In this document: one piece after another, positions 27,637 to 39,239 of the stretch
Layout: each line of letters opens with the position of its first letter
Position numbering within the stretch: the first letter of the stretch is position 1
NCBI RefSeq assembly: GCF_003664255.1
Contig: NZ_RCCV01000001.1
Coordinates: forward strand, 4,526,001 to 4,590,000
DNA: 64,000 bases
Direction of reading: 5' to 3'
Source: Micromonospora sp. M71_S20
Lineage (GTDB): Bacteria > Actinomycetota > Actinomycetes > Mycobacteriales > Micromonosporaceae
Notes under the pieces: generated by a model
Database searches by the model: none
Seen by the model: only the letters and a program-made list of their open reading frames with translations
Told to the model about the DNA's origin: nothing
Program-made: the position numbers and the translations under genes

Positions 27637-27969
27637 ATGGAAGCCCTCTCGCTGACCCGCCTCGCCGACGAGCAGCTCGCCGCCGCGCGGGAGGCCGACA
27701 GCGGACGCAGCGCCCGTTCCCTGCGCCCGGGCCGGGACCGCCGGCTGCGGCAGACCCTGCTCGCCCTGCGCGGCGGCCGGTCCCTCGACGAGCACGACAG
27801 CCCCGGCGAGGCGACGCTGCAGGTGCTCGTGGGGCAGGTGCGCCTGGTGGCCGGGGACGAGTCCTGGGCGGGCGACGCCGGCGACCTCGTGGTCATCCCG
27901 CCGCGGCGGCACGCGCTGCACGCCGTCACGGACGCCGCCGTCCTGCTCACCGTGGCGCCGCGGCCGTGA
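27637..27969 (+). CDS. small cupin-domain protein
   Basis: 110 aa from the ATG at 27637 with GAAGGG upstream. A single cupin barrel: TLLALRGGRSLDEHDSPGEATLQVLVGQV, in which the usual GxxxxxHxHxxxE motif is weak, and the second motif GDLVVIPPRRHALHAV. Metal-ligand His residues are only partly retained. The stop overlaps the GTG of the YwiC-like gene, so the two are translationally coupled. The role is unknown; small cupins of this kind are often stress- or metabolite-sensing. Confidence 0.8.
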   Translation: MEALSLTRLADEQLAAAREADSGRSARSLRPGRDRRLRQTLLALRGGRSLDEHDSPGEATLQVLVGQVRLVAGDESWAGDAGDLVVIPPRRHALHAVTDAAVLLTVAPRP

Positions 27970-28766
27970 GCACCGTCCCGGCCCGTCGTCACCGCCCGGT
28001 CGTCGACCCGGCCGGACGGCCCACGGCGGGCGCCCCGGGCCACGCTCCGAGCCGGGGCCGGTCGCCGGGGTGGGTGCCGCCGCAGCACGGCGCGTGGGCG
28101 ATGCTGCTGCTGCCCTTCCTGACGGCGCTGACCGTCACCGGCCCGCACCCGCTGCACCTGCCCCTGCTCGGGGCCGCGCTCGCCGGATACCCGCTGTCGT
28201 ACTTCGGGTTGCAGGCGGTCAAGACCGGGCGGATCCGCCGGGTACGACCGCACCTCGTCGGGTACGGCCTCGCCACGGTCGCGCTCGGCACGCCGGTGCT
28301 GGTGGCCCGGCCCGCGACGCTCGCCTACGCCCCGCTCTTCGCGGCCCTCGCCGCCGTCAACGCCGCCTACGCGCGCTGGCGCCGGGACCGGGCGTTCGTC
28401 AACGACCTCGCCTTCGTGGCGCAGTGCGGCCTGCTCGGCCTCGGCGTCGCCACGGTCGCCGAGGTGCCGTGGACCAGCGTGGCCGGGGTGACGGTCGTGG
28501 CACTGGGCTACCTGGTCGGCACCGTCCTGCACGTCAAGACGATGATCCGCGAGCGGGACAGCGTCCGGTACCGGTGGGTGTCGTGGACGTACCACGCCGC
28601 CGTCGCGGTCGCCGCGGCGCTCTGGGCGCCGGCGCCGGTCGCCGTGGTCTTCGCGGGGCTGCTCGCCCGGGCGGTGCTGCTCGCCGGGCGCCGGGTCGCG
28701 CCGACGCGGGTGGGCCTGGTCGAGACGGCCTGCGCCCTGCTGGTGCTGGCAGCGGTGGCGCTCTGA
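27966..28766 (+). CDS. YwiC-like integral membrane protein
   Basis: 266 aa from the GTG at 27966, which overlaps the cupin stop. After an Arg/Pro-rich N-terminus comes the family hallmark WVPPQHGAWAMLLLPFL (about 36-52), then about seven further hydrophobic helices with a conserved YARWRRDRAFVNDLAFV loop and the VLHVKTMIRERD segment. The YwiC-like family occurs widely in actinobacteria without assigned biochemistry; its QHGAW segment recalls UbiA-like or transporter proteins, but the function is not established. Confidence 0.87.
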   Translation: MSTVPARRHRPVVDPAGRPTAGAPGHAPSRGRSPGWVPPQHGAWAMLLLPFLTALTVTGPHPLHLPLLGAALAGYPLSYFGLQAVKTGRIRRVRPHLVGYGLATVALGTPVLVARPATLAYAPLFAALAAVNAAYARWRRDRAFVNDLAFVAQCGLLGLGVATVAEVPWTSVAGVTVVALGYLVGTVLHVKTMIRERDSVRYRWVSWTYHAAVAVAAALWAPAPVAVVFAGLLARAVLLAGRRVAPTRVGLVETACALLVLAAVAL

Positions 28767-28935
28767 CCCCGACGGGGCGGGGCGCTGGCCCGGCCTCCAC
28801 CGGTCCGCGTCGACGGTAGGGCTCCCACGGGCCGGGACGCAGCGCGTCGGTTGGCTCACAAGCCGTTGCCTCCGGCGTCGCTCACCGACTAGAACCGGGG
28901 AACGATCGCCCGGACCTCCCGGCGACGGTGGCGAG

Positions 28936-29673
28936 GTGATGGCCGTGGCTCTGATCTCCTACGACGACACCGACTCGGCGGCCTTCGCCGCGACCCGGGA
29001 ACTGCCGCGCAGCGGCCTGGACCGGTGGCGGCACGCGGTGCAGCAACACCTGCGGCCGCGTACCGGCACCACGGTGCTCGACCTCGGAGCCGGCACCGGC
29101 GCCTGGGCCGCCGCCTTCACCGAGTGGTTCGGCGCCCGGGTCGTGGGGGTGGAGCCCGCCGCGGCGATGCGCTCCCGCGCCAGCCACCGGCCGCTGCTCG
29201 CCGGCGACGCGGTCGCCCTGCCGCTGCGCGACTCCGTGGCGGACGCCGCGTGGCTGTCCACGATGGTGCACCACATCCCCGACCTCGACGCGGCGGCGCG
29301 GGAGCTGCGCCGGGTGCTCCGCCCGGGTGCCCCCGTGCTGATCCGCTCGCCGTTTCCCGGCCGCCACCAGCGGATCACGCTGTTCCGCTGGTTCCCGGAG
29401 GCGGTACGGGTCCTCGAGACCTATCCGGACCTGGCCCGGGTGCGCGCGGCGTTCGCCACGGCCGGGTTCACCGTCAGCACCGTCGAGCCCGTCGCGCAGA
29501 CCACGGCGGCGTCGCTGGCCGAGTTCGCCGAGCGCCTCGACCGCCGTGCCCACACGCCGCTCCAGTCGATCACCGACGAGGCGTACGCCGACGGCCTGGC
29601 CCGGCTGCGGGCCGCGGCCGGCGCGGCGAGCGGCCCGGTCGTCGACCATCTCGATCTGCTGGTGCTGCGCTGA
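28936..29673 (+). CDS. class I SAM-dependent methyltransferase
   Basis: 245 aa from a GTG at 28936, or the ATG at 28939. The SAM-binding motif I is VLDLGAGTGAWAAAF (about 48-62), acidic motif II is VVGVEPAAAM, and motif IV/post I is ADAAWLSTMVHHIPDLDAAARELRRVLRPG, as in UbiE-like small-molecule methyltransferases. No signal peptide. It stands alone between the YwiC-like gene and the convergent merR gene, and the substrate cannot be inferred. Confidence 0.87.
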   Translation: MMAVALISYDDTDSAAFAATRELPRSGLDRWRHAVQQHLRPRTGTTVLDLGAGTGAWAAAFTEWFGARVVGVEPAAAMRSRASHRPLLAGDAVALPLRDSVADAAWLSTMVHHIPDLDAAARELRRVLRPGAPVLIRSPFPGRHQRITLFRWFPEAVRVLETYPDLARVRAAFATAGFTVSTVEPVAQTTAASLAEFAERLDRRAHTPLQSITDEAYADGLARLRAAAGAASGPVVDHLDLLVLR

Positions 29674-29674
29674 G

Positions 29675-30415
29675 TCACCCGGGCAGGGCCGGGTCGCGGT
29701 GCCGCAGGTAGTCGTAGAGCGCCGCCGAGGCGCGCAGTCGTCGCAGGCTGCGCCGGTGCAGCTCCTGCTCCCGCTTGGCCAGCTCCGCGTGGACCCGCTG
29801 GGCGCTGCCGGTGGTGCGCATCTCGCCGAGCACGGCCGCGACGATGTCGAACGGGTACGCGCCCCGGCGCAGCAGCGCGACGACCTGCGCGGCGCGCAGC
29901 TCGGCCGCGTCGTACACCCGGTAGCCGGTGCCGCGCTCGCGGACCGGCCGGAGCAGGCCGCGCTGCTCCCACAGCCGTAGCTGCGAGGTCCGGACGCCGA
30001 CCAGGTCGGCGACCTCGCCGATGCGGGCCCCGCGCCGGGGCGCCGGCAGGACGGCCGCCGGGCTGGTCACCACGGTCTCGAACGCGCCGAGCACCCGCCG
30101 GATGTCGGCCCGCTCCCGGTCCAGCTCGGCGTGGCCGGCGTCGAGCGCCGCCAGCGCCGCCGCCAGGTCGCCCCGGTGCACCGCGGCCATGACCTCCCGG
30201 GTACGCGCCCAGCCGTGCCCCTCGGCCATCCGCCGGAGCACCGCCAGCGCCCGCACGTGGTCGTCGGTGAAGACGCGGTAGCCGGCGGGGGTGCGCTCGA
30301 CCGGCGGCAGCACGCCGAGGTCGACGTAGTTGCGCACCTGCTGGACGGAGATGCCGGCCGTCGCCGCGACCTCCGCCCCCCGCCACCGTCCGGCCCGTCG
30401 TCCCGCATCCGCCAC
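29675..30415 (-). CDS. MerR-family regulator with two tandem MerR DNA-binding domains
   Basis: 246 aa. Residues about 12-85 form a MerR winged helix (ISVQQVRNYVDLGVLPPVERTPAGYRVF), followed by a coiled dimerisation stretch. A second complete MerR domain spans about 130-205 (GEVADLVGVRTSQLRLWEQRGLLRPVRERGTGYRVY), and then comes a Leu/Arg-rich tail. MerR proteins normally carry one such domain per subunit. No cysteine metal-binding loop or large ligand domain is present. It is divergent from the UvrA-like gene across a 177-bp gap, which it probably controls. Confidence 0.85.
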   Translation of the reverse strand: MADAGRRAGRWRGAEVAATAGISVQQVRNYVDLGVLPPVERTPAGYRVFTDDHVRALAVLRRMAEGHGWARTREVMAAVHRGDLAAALAALDAGHAELDRERADIRRVLGAFETVVTSPAAVLPAPRRGARIGEVADLVGVRTSQLRLWEQRGLLRPVRERGTGYRVYDAAELRAAQVVALLRRGAYPFDIVAAVLGEMRTTGSAQRVHAELAKREQELHRRSLRRLRASAALYDYLRHRDPALPG

Positions 30416-30592
30416 CGGGCCACCCTATCTGTCTCCACGTGGTTTGAGACTTTCCACCCTGCTTCGGGCGGCTGTTGCCGCTCACCGATGTGAAACCCTC
30501 CACGGGCGGTTGAATGAGACGATTGAAGGCGGCCTGGCCCCCGTAGATGTACCTCGGGCGGGACTCCGCCCACGATCTCGCGAAGGGTTCGC

Positions 30593-32866
<2,274 letters not shown>

Positions 32867-33091
32867 GCCCACCGGCCGGACGGAGCCGACCCTCCGGACG
32901 CCGCACCGGGCCGGGTCACCGGCTCGGTCACGTCCGACCCCCCGGATACGCGTCGCCCTCGGTCACCCGGGTCACACCCCGGCTGCCTACCGGGGGCGGT
33001 GCCCCGGGTTGCCCGCCGGGCGGTCAGCGTCCCGACACGGGGACTTGGCGGCCACGTGGTCGGCGGTGGCGACGACCTCGCGGATGGTGCG

Positions 33092-33511
33092 TCAGGTGAG
33101 GCGGCGCAGCCAGCGACGCTGCCAGGGCGTCTCCACGGCCCGCGGGCGGTAGGTGGCGCGCACCCAGTCCACGGCCCGCTCGGGCGGCAGCCCGTCGAGG
33201 ATCGCCAGCGCCGCCAGCGCGGTGCCCGTACGCCCGGTGCCGCCCCGGCAGGTCACCTCCACCCGCTCGCCGCCGTGGGCGCGGCGCAGCGCCTCGGTCA
33301 GCGCGTCGACCGCGTCCGCCCGGTCGACCGGAACCCAGAAGTCGGGCCATCGGATCCGCCGGTGCGGCCAGGCGGGCGCCGGCCCGGGCGCCAGCAGCAG
33401 GGCGAAGTCGGCGGGCGACGCCGCGTCCGCGATCCGCCGCCCCCGCACCTCCACCCCGCTGGGCAGTACGACGACACCCGACTGCTCGCCCCACACCCGC
33501 CCATCACCCAT
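33092..33511 (-). CDS. small protein-tyrosine-phosphatase-like protein
   Basis: 139 aa. The phosphatase P-loop CX5R is CRGGTGRTG at about residues 88-96, preceded by a beta strand VEVTC and followed by the helix ALAALAILDG, as in dual-specificity/tyrosine phosphatases. The general-acid loop may be WPDFWVP (Asp at about 57). The Cys is preceded by Thr rather than the usual His. The 225 bp upstream toward the UvrA-like gene show no gene. Substrate unknown. Confidence 0.85.
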   Translation of the reverse strand: MGDGRVWGEQSGVVVLPSGVEVRGRRIADAASPADFALLLAPGPAPAWPHRRIRWPDFWVPVDRADAVDALTEALRRAHGGERVEVTCRGGTGRTGTALAALAILDGLPPERAVDWVRATYRPRAVETPWQRRWLRRLT

Positions 33512-33527
33512 CCCCCAATCCTCCCCC

Positions 33528-33551
33528 GCTCACCCGCTCACCCGCTCACCC
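33528..33551. repeat. 8-bp tandem repeat, 3 copies
   Basis: Three perfect copies of GCTCACCC lie immediately upstream of the phosphatase start and next to the palindrome at 33557. Too short to be a CRISPR and with no obvious role. Confidence 0.6.
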
Positions 33552-33556
33552 GCGTC

Positions 33557-33611
33557 GATCATGAGGTTAGCGGCGATGTCGATCTCCACCAGTGCCGCCA
33601 ACCTCATGATC
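33557..33611. repeat. large near-perfect inverted repeat (hairpin, REP-like)
   Basis: A 19-nt left arm (33557-33575, starting GATCATGAGGTTAG) pairs with 33593-33611 with two mismatches around a 17-nt loop. The arm is much more AT-rich than its surroundings. It sits between the phosphatase and the XRE-cupin gene, which point the same way. It could be a dispersed intergenic palindrome of the genome or a terminator for the XRE-cupin gene; only one copy is in the window. Confidence 0.65.
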
Positions 33612-33659
33612 ACCGGAGGTAGGAACCGGGGGCGGGTGGGGTGGGAGGGGTGGGGTGGG

Positions 33660-34283
33660 TCAGTTGGGAGCGGGGGGTGGGGGTGGGGGTGGGGGTGGGG
33701 GTTGGGTCCTCGGGCGGGCGCGTAGGTGGGCGCGTTCGCCCTGCCTGCCGAAGAGGCTGAGGAACTCGACCGGCTCGGTGTCGGCCGACCCGAACCAGTG
33801 CGGTACACGGGTGTCGAACTCCGCCGCCTCTCCCGGCGTGAGCACGAGGTCCTGGTCGCCGAGGACGACCCGCAGCCGCCCGTTGAGGACGTAGAGCCAC
33901 TCGTAGCCCTCGTGGGTCTGCGGGTCGGGCTCCGCCCTGCGACCGCCGCCCGGGATCACCAGCTTGTACGCCTGGATGCCGCCGGGCCGGCGGGTCAGGG
34001 GCAGCATGGTCATCCCGTGGCGGGTGACCGGGCGCAGGTGGATGCGCGGGTCGCCGGTGGACGGGGCGTCGACGAGTTCGTCGAGCGTGACGCCGTGCGC
34101 CCTGGCCAGCGGGAGGAGCAGTTCGAGGGTGGGCCGGCGGGCGCCGGACTCCAGCCGGGAGAGCGTGCTCACCGAGATGCCGGTCGCCGCCGACAGGTCG
34201 GCCAGGGTGGTTTCCCGCTGCCGGCGCAGCGTGCGCAGCCGGGGCCCGACCGCGCCGAGCGCCTGGTCCAGGTCGTCGTCCAT
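33660..34283 (-). CDS. XRE-family regulator with C-terminal cupin domain and polyproline tail
   Basis: 207 aa. The N-terminal HTH (TLADLSAATGISVSTLSRLESG, in two parts, about 25-50) is followed by a cupin sensor domain (about 85-180: HEGYEWLYVLNGRLRVVLGDQDLVLTPGE across two segments, then RVPHWFGSADTEPVEFL). The last residues are an uninterrupted run of about ten prolines encoded by a GGGGGT hexamer array. It is divergent from the flavoprotein gene across a 79-bp gap containing a TTGCCA palindrome, and most likely regulates both. Confidence 0.9.
   Translation of the reverse strand: MDDDLDQALGAVGPRLRTLRRQRETTLADLSAATGISVSTLSRLESGARRPTLELLLPLARAHGVTLDELVDAPSTGDPRIHLRPVTRHGMTMLPLTRRPGGIQAYKLVIPGGGRRAEPDPQTHEGYEWLYVLNGRLRVVLGDQDLVLTPGEAAEFDTRVPHWFGSADTEPVEFLSLFGRQGERAHLRARPRTQPPPPPPPPPPAPN
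33673..33702. repeat. GGGGGT hexanucleotide array (5 copies), G-quadruplex-prone
   Basis: Five perfect GGGGGT units lie inside the 3' end of the XRE-cupin gene, where they encode the polyproline tail. Another G-rich stretch (33612-33660) adjoins. Unit gain or loss would keep frame and alter only the number of prolines. The plus strand has many G-runs able to form quadruplexes. Confidence 0.8.
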
Positions 34284-34292
34284 GCCGCCATC

Positions 34293-34319
34293 TTGCCACT
34301 ATGGCAACAATGTTTGCCA
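34293..34319. promoter_or_regulatory. candidate operator, TTGCCA-CTA-TGGCAA plus third half-site
   Basis: A perfect 6-3-6 palindrome at 34293-34307 and a further TTGCCA at 34314-34319, exactly 21 bp (two helical turns) from the first, lie in the divergent XRE-cupin/flavoprotein gap. It is only 10 bp from the XRE start, fitting autorepression. Confidence 0.55.
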
Positions 34320-34362
34320 CCACGGCGGCTGCGGTCGCATCGTGGTCGCGGGAGGTGGTCAC

Positions 34363-35382
34363 GTGACCGATCGGTTGGACGGCAGCTACGACGTGGTGGT
34401 GATCGGGGGTGGCGCCGCGGGGTTGAGCGGGGCGCTGACGTTGGCGCGGGTGCGGCGGTCGGTGGTGGTGCTCGACGCGGGCGCTCCGCGCAACGCCCCG
34501 GCCGAGGGCGTGCACGGGCTGCTGGCCCGCGAGGGGATGCGGCCGGCCGAGCTGCTGGACCGCGGCCGCGTGGAGGTCCGAGGCTACGGCGGCCGGGTGG
34601 TCACCGGCGAGGTCGGCGCCGTGGCTCGCGACGACGGCGGCTTCACGGTGACGCTGGCCGACGGTCGGACGGTCCGTGCGCGCCGGCTGCTGGTGGCCAC
34701 CGGGCTGGTGGACGAGCTGCCGGACGTCCCGGGCCTGCGGGAGCGGTGGGGCAGGGACGTCCTGCACTGCCCGTACTGCCACGGCTGGGAGGTCCGCGAC
34801 CGGGCCATCGGTGTGCTGGCCAGCGGTCCGCTGTCGGTGCACCAGGCGTTGCTGTTCCGGCAGTTGAGCGCCGACGTCACGTACTTCGGCCACACCATGC
34901 CGCCGCTCACCGACGAGCAGGCGGAGCAGCTGGCGGCCCGCGGCATCGCCGTGGTGGACGGCGAGGTGGCCGCCCTGGAGATCGTCGACGACCGCCTCGT
35001 GGGCGTACGGCTGGGCGACGGCACGCTCGTGCGCCGCGAGGCGCTGGCCGTCTCGTCGCGGATGATGGCGCGCGCCGGTTTCCTCTCGGCGCTCGGGCTG
35101 CGCCCGGCGGAACACCCGGCGGGGATCGGCGAGCACGTCCCCTCCGACGCGACGGGCCGCACCGACGTGCCCGGGGTGTGGGTCGCCGGCAACGTCACCG
35201 ATCCGGCGGCCCAGGTCGGTGCCGCCGCGGCGGCCGGAGTGTTCGCGGCGGCCCAGATCAACGCCGATCTGGTCGCCGAGGAGACCCGACGGGCCGTCGC
35301 CGCCCACCGCGACCCGCTCTCCGGGAGGTCGGAGGCGGCCCTCTGCGAGCAGGTGGTGGGCGACCGTCGCCACGGCCTGTGA
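34363..35382 (+). CDS. thioredoxin-reductase-like FAD/NAD(P) oxidoreductase
   Basis: 339 aa from the GTG at 34363 (GGAGG upstream). FAD-binding VVVIGGGAAGLSGALTLAR (about 11-29), a redox-type CPYCHGWE (CxxC) and the C-terminal FAD motif VPGVWVAGNVTDPAAQV are present. In the NAD(P) domain the usual GxGxxA motif is weak (VLASGPLSVHQAL). Similar proteins include bacterial TrxR-like enzymes and disulfide-forming oxidases of natural products; no thioredoxin gene is adjacent. Expression is probably set by the divergent XRE-cupin regulator. Confidence 0.88.
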   Translation: MTDRLDGSYDVVVIGGGAAGLSGALTLARVRRSVVVLDAGAPRNAPAEGVHGLLAREGMRPAELLDRGRVEVRGYGGRVVTGEVGAVARDDGGFTVTLADGRTVRARRLLVATGLVDELPDVPGLRERWGRDVLHCPYCHGWEVRDRAIGVLASGPLSVHQALLFRQLSADVTYFGHTMPPLTDEQAEQLAARGIAVVDGEVAALEIVDDRLVGVRLGDGTLVRREALAVSSRMMARAGFLSALGLRPAEHPAGIGEHVPSDATGRTDVPGVWVAGNVTDPAAQVGAAAAAGVFAAAQINADLVAEETRRAVAAHRDPLSGRSEAALCEQVVGDRRHGL

Positions 35383-35417
35383 CGTCGCGGCAGGCGCCGG
35401 CTGGGCCGCCGCGCCGG

Positions 35418-35525
35418 AAGCACGGCGGCCCAGCCGGGACCACGGCGGCCCAGGTAGGAGGCGGCCAGGCGGGGAGCGCGGTGGCCCAGGCGGGAGCACG
35501 GCGGCCCAGCCCGGAGCGCGGCGGT

Positions 35526-35540
<15 letters not shown>
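35418..35540. repeat. imperfect tandem repeat, about 20-bp unit, 5-7 copies
   Basis: Units resembling CACGGCGGCCCAGCCGGGAG recur at about 20-bp spacing through the gap between the flavoprotein stop and the MazG-like gene; some are degenerate (CGCGGTGGCCCAGGCGGGAG). No coding or CRISPR-like features. The last unit runs into the 3' end of the MazG-like frame. Confidence 0.55.
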
Positions 35541-37296
<1,756 letters not shown>

Positions 37297-37333
37297 CCGG
37301 GCGGCCGGCCCGCCGTCGACGGGGTCCGGCGGC

Positions 37334-39124
37334 TCAGAAGCTGCTGACCAGCTTCACGAACGCCTCGTCGATCATGGCGGGGTCGGTGGCGTCGAACGCC
37401 TTGCCCGACGACGCCTTGGCGATCCGGTCGAGCGTGTCGAACTGCGAGTCCTTGTCGAAGGCGATGCAGAAGACCTTGACCGGACGCCGCGGGTCCAGGG
37501 CCACGTCGGCGAGCAGCCGGTTCAGGTCGTTGTCCCGGGCGTACTCGTTCTTGCCGTCGGTCAGCACGACGACGGCGTTGATCCGGTTCGGGTCGTACCG
37601 GTCGAGCAGCTGCCGGTGGGCGGCCCGGACCGTCGCGTAGAGGGCGGTGTCGCCCGCGACGTGCAGGCCGGCGATCCGGTCGTTGATCCGCTTCTGGTCG
37701 AAGTCGCCGAGCCGGACCTCCTCCCGGTACGGGCCTTCGGGCCGCTTCGGCGTCTCGGAGGAGAACGACCAGAGCCCGACCCGGTCCTCGGAGTTGAGCA
37801 GCGCGAGCCCCTTCTTTGCCGCCGCCGAGGCGACCTGGAAGCGGGTGCTGTTCCCGACCCGTTTCTCCATCGACCCGGAGGTGTCCAGCGCGATCAGGAT
37901 GTTGGCCTTCTTGCGCAGCGTGCTCCAGCCGCTGAGCATCGCCTCGACCACCTCCGGGTTCGGCGGATCGAAGTAGGACAGCCCGCCGTCGGGCTCGGTA
38001 CCGACGCTGGCGAGCAGCTCCGCCGAGGCCTGGCGTTCGTGGTCCCGGAAACCGAGGCGGGCGAAGCTCTTCTGCTGGGGTTCCGCGGTCAGGAACTTCA
38101 GGAAGTCGTCCGCCGCCGCGCGCTGCCGTTCGTCGGCGGAGGGGAGCACCACGAACGGGTGGTCCAGGTTGAAGGTGCCCTCCTTCGGGTGTACGGCCAC
38201 CAGCGGGACCTTCGGCCGGGGGCCCCGCTCCTGGCCCTCCTGCCGCGGGCTCAGCCCGCCCTCGTTGTAGAGGTGGACCAGCTCCTCCTGCATGACGATG
38301 GCGCTCATGTCGCCCGTGCCGGCGCCCGTACCGGTCAGGTCGGCCTCGGCGAGGTCGCGGAGCAGCTCCACCGAGTCGTCGCTGTAGTGCGACACGTTGG
38401 CCTCGATCTGCCGGACGAACCGGGTCACCTTCGGGTCCGACAGGTCCGACTTGGTCAGGTCGCTGGAGCGGTTCGCGGCGGCGTAGTAGGTGGCGATGGT
38501 CGCCGCCAGCCCTGAGGTGGAGAGGTTCGGGTTGTCCTTGCCGAAGGTGAAGCGGCCCCACTCCGGCCTGCCGAAGCCCGCCCAGCCCTGCCGCCCGGAG
38601 AGGCCGAGGATCTCCCCCCAGCCCAGCGGCCCGCGCCCGCGTACCAGCTCGCCCTTCGGCTGCGGCATCGCGATGACCAGCGGGCTGTTGGCGATCGGCG
38701 GGTACCGGTCCGGCGTCTGCAACGGCCGCCCGGCGGCCTCGTCGAGCAGCCGCAGCTGGCCGGTCCACAGGCTCGACGTCGGCAACCAGACCTGCGGCTC
38801 CGGCAGGTTGGTGCCCCTCCAGCCGGCGGCGAGCGCCTCGGTGGCCTTACCCGAGTTCAGGGCGCTGACGTGCACCTGGGCGCAGCCGCCGCCCTCGAGC
38901 GTCCGGTCGCTGTCGTTGTACCGCGCGGCCAGCTCGACCAGCAGCGCCGCCTTCTCGGTCGAGGAGTTGACGTCCAGGCGGACGGCGCAGTCGGCCCGGG
39001 ACCGGTCGCTGCCCGCGTCCTGCTGCCGCACGAGCACGAACGCCCCGCCGATGACCAGCAGCCCGGCGGTGACGGCCGCGGTGTACGGCAACCACTGTCG
39101 TGCACGCGACGGGGCTGGGGCCAT
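37334..39124 (-). CDS. membrane-anchored solute-binding plus VWA domain protein
   Basis: 596 aa from the ATG at 39124, with GAGGAGG upstream. An N-terminal signal anchor (WLPYTAAVTAGLLVIGGAFVLV) leads into an extracellular region resembling a family-1 solute-binding protein (about 45-360: LLVELAARYNDSDR, GWRGTNLPEPQVWLPTSSLW, IANSPLVIAMPQ). A C-terminal von Willebrand A domain (about 395-590) has a complete MIDAS: DTSGSM, a Thr in the DTAL loop and an Asp in VLTDGKNE. It follows the Ser/Thr kinase gene by 115 bp on the same strand. Possibly a surface sensor or adhesion factor; the ligand is unknown. Confidence 0.87.
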   Translation of the reverse strand: MAPAPSRARQWLPYTAAVTAGLLVIGGAFVLVRQQDAGSDRSRADCAVRLDVNSSTEKAALLVELAARYNDSDRTLEGGGCAQVHVSALNSGKATEALAAGWRGTNLPEPQVWLPTSSLWTGQLRLLDEAAGRPLQTPDRYPPIANSPLVIAMPQPKGELVRGRGPLGWGEILGLSGRQGWAGFGRPEWGRFTFGKDNPNLSTSGLAATIATYYAAANRSSDLTKSDLSDPKVTRFVRQIEANVSHYSDDSVELLRDLAEADLTGTGAGTGDMSAIVMQEELVHLYNEGGLSPRQEGQERGPRPKVPLVAVHPKEGTFNLDHPFVVLPSADERQRAAADDFLKFLTAEPQQKSFARLGFRDHERQASAELLASVGTEPDGGLSYFDPPNPEVVEAMLSGWSTLRKKANILIALDTSGSMEKRVGNSTRFQVASAAAKKGLALLNSEDRVGLWSFSSETPKRPEGPYREEVRLGDFDQKRINDRIAGLHVAGDTALYATVRAAHRQLLDRYDPNRINAVVVLTDGKNEYARDNDLNRLLADVALDPRRPVKVFCIAFDKDSQFDTLDRIAKASSGKAFDATDPAMIDEAFVKLVSSF

Positions 39125-39239
39125 GGCGATGTCCTCCTCGGCGGTCAACTGGTGGCAGTCAACCTATCGGTGCGGCGCCACCGGCGGTGCCCGACCCGGC
39201 GGCCGGGACGCCCACCCCCGCCCACCTGCGCACCCTCGG

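Noticed and set aside
33528..33551. Tandem GCTCACCC copies as a CRISPR remnant
   Set aside because: Units are 8 bp, directly adjacent with no spacers, and no cas gene is present.
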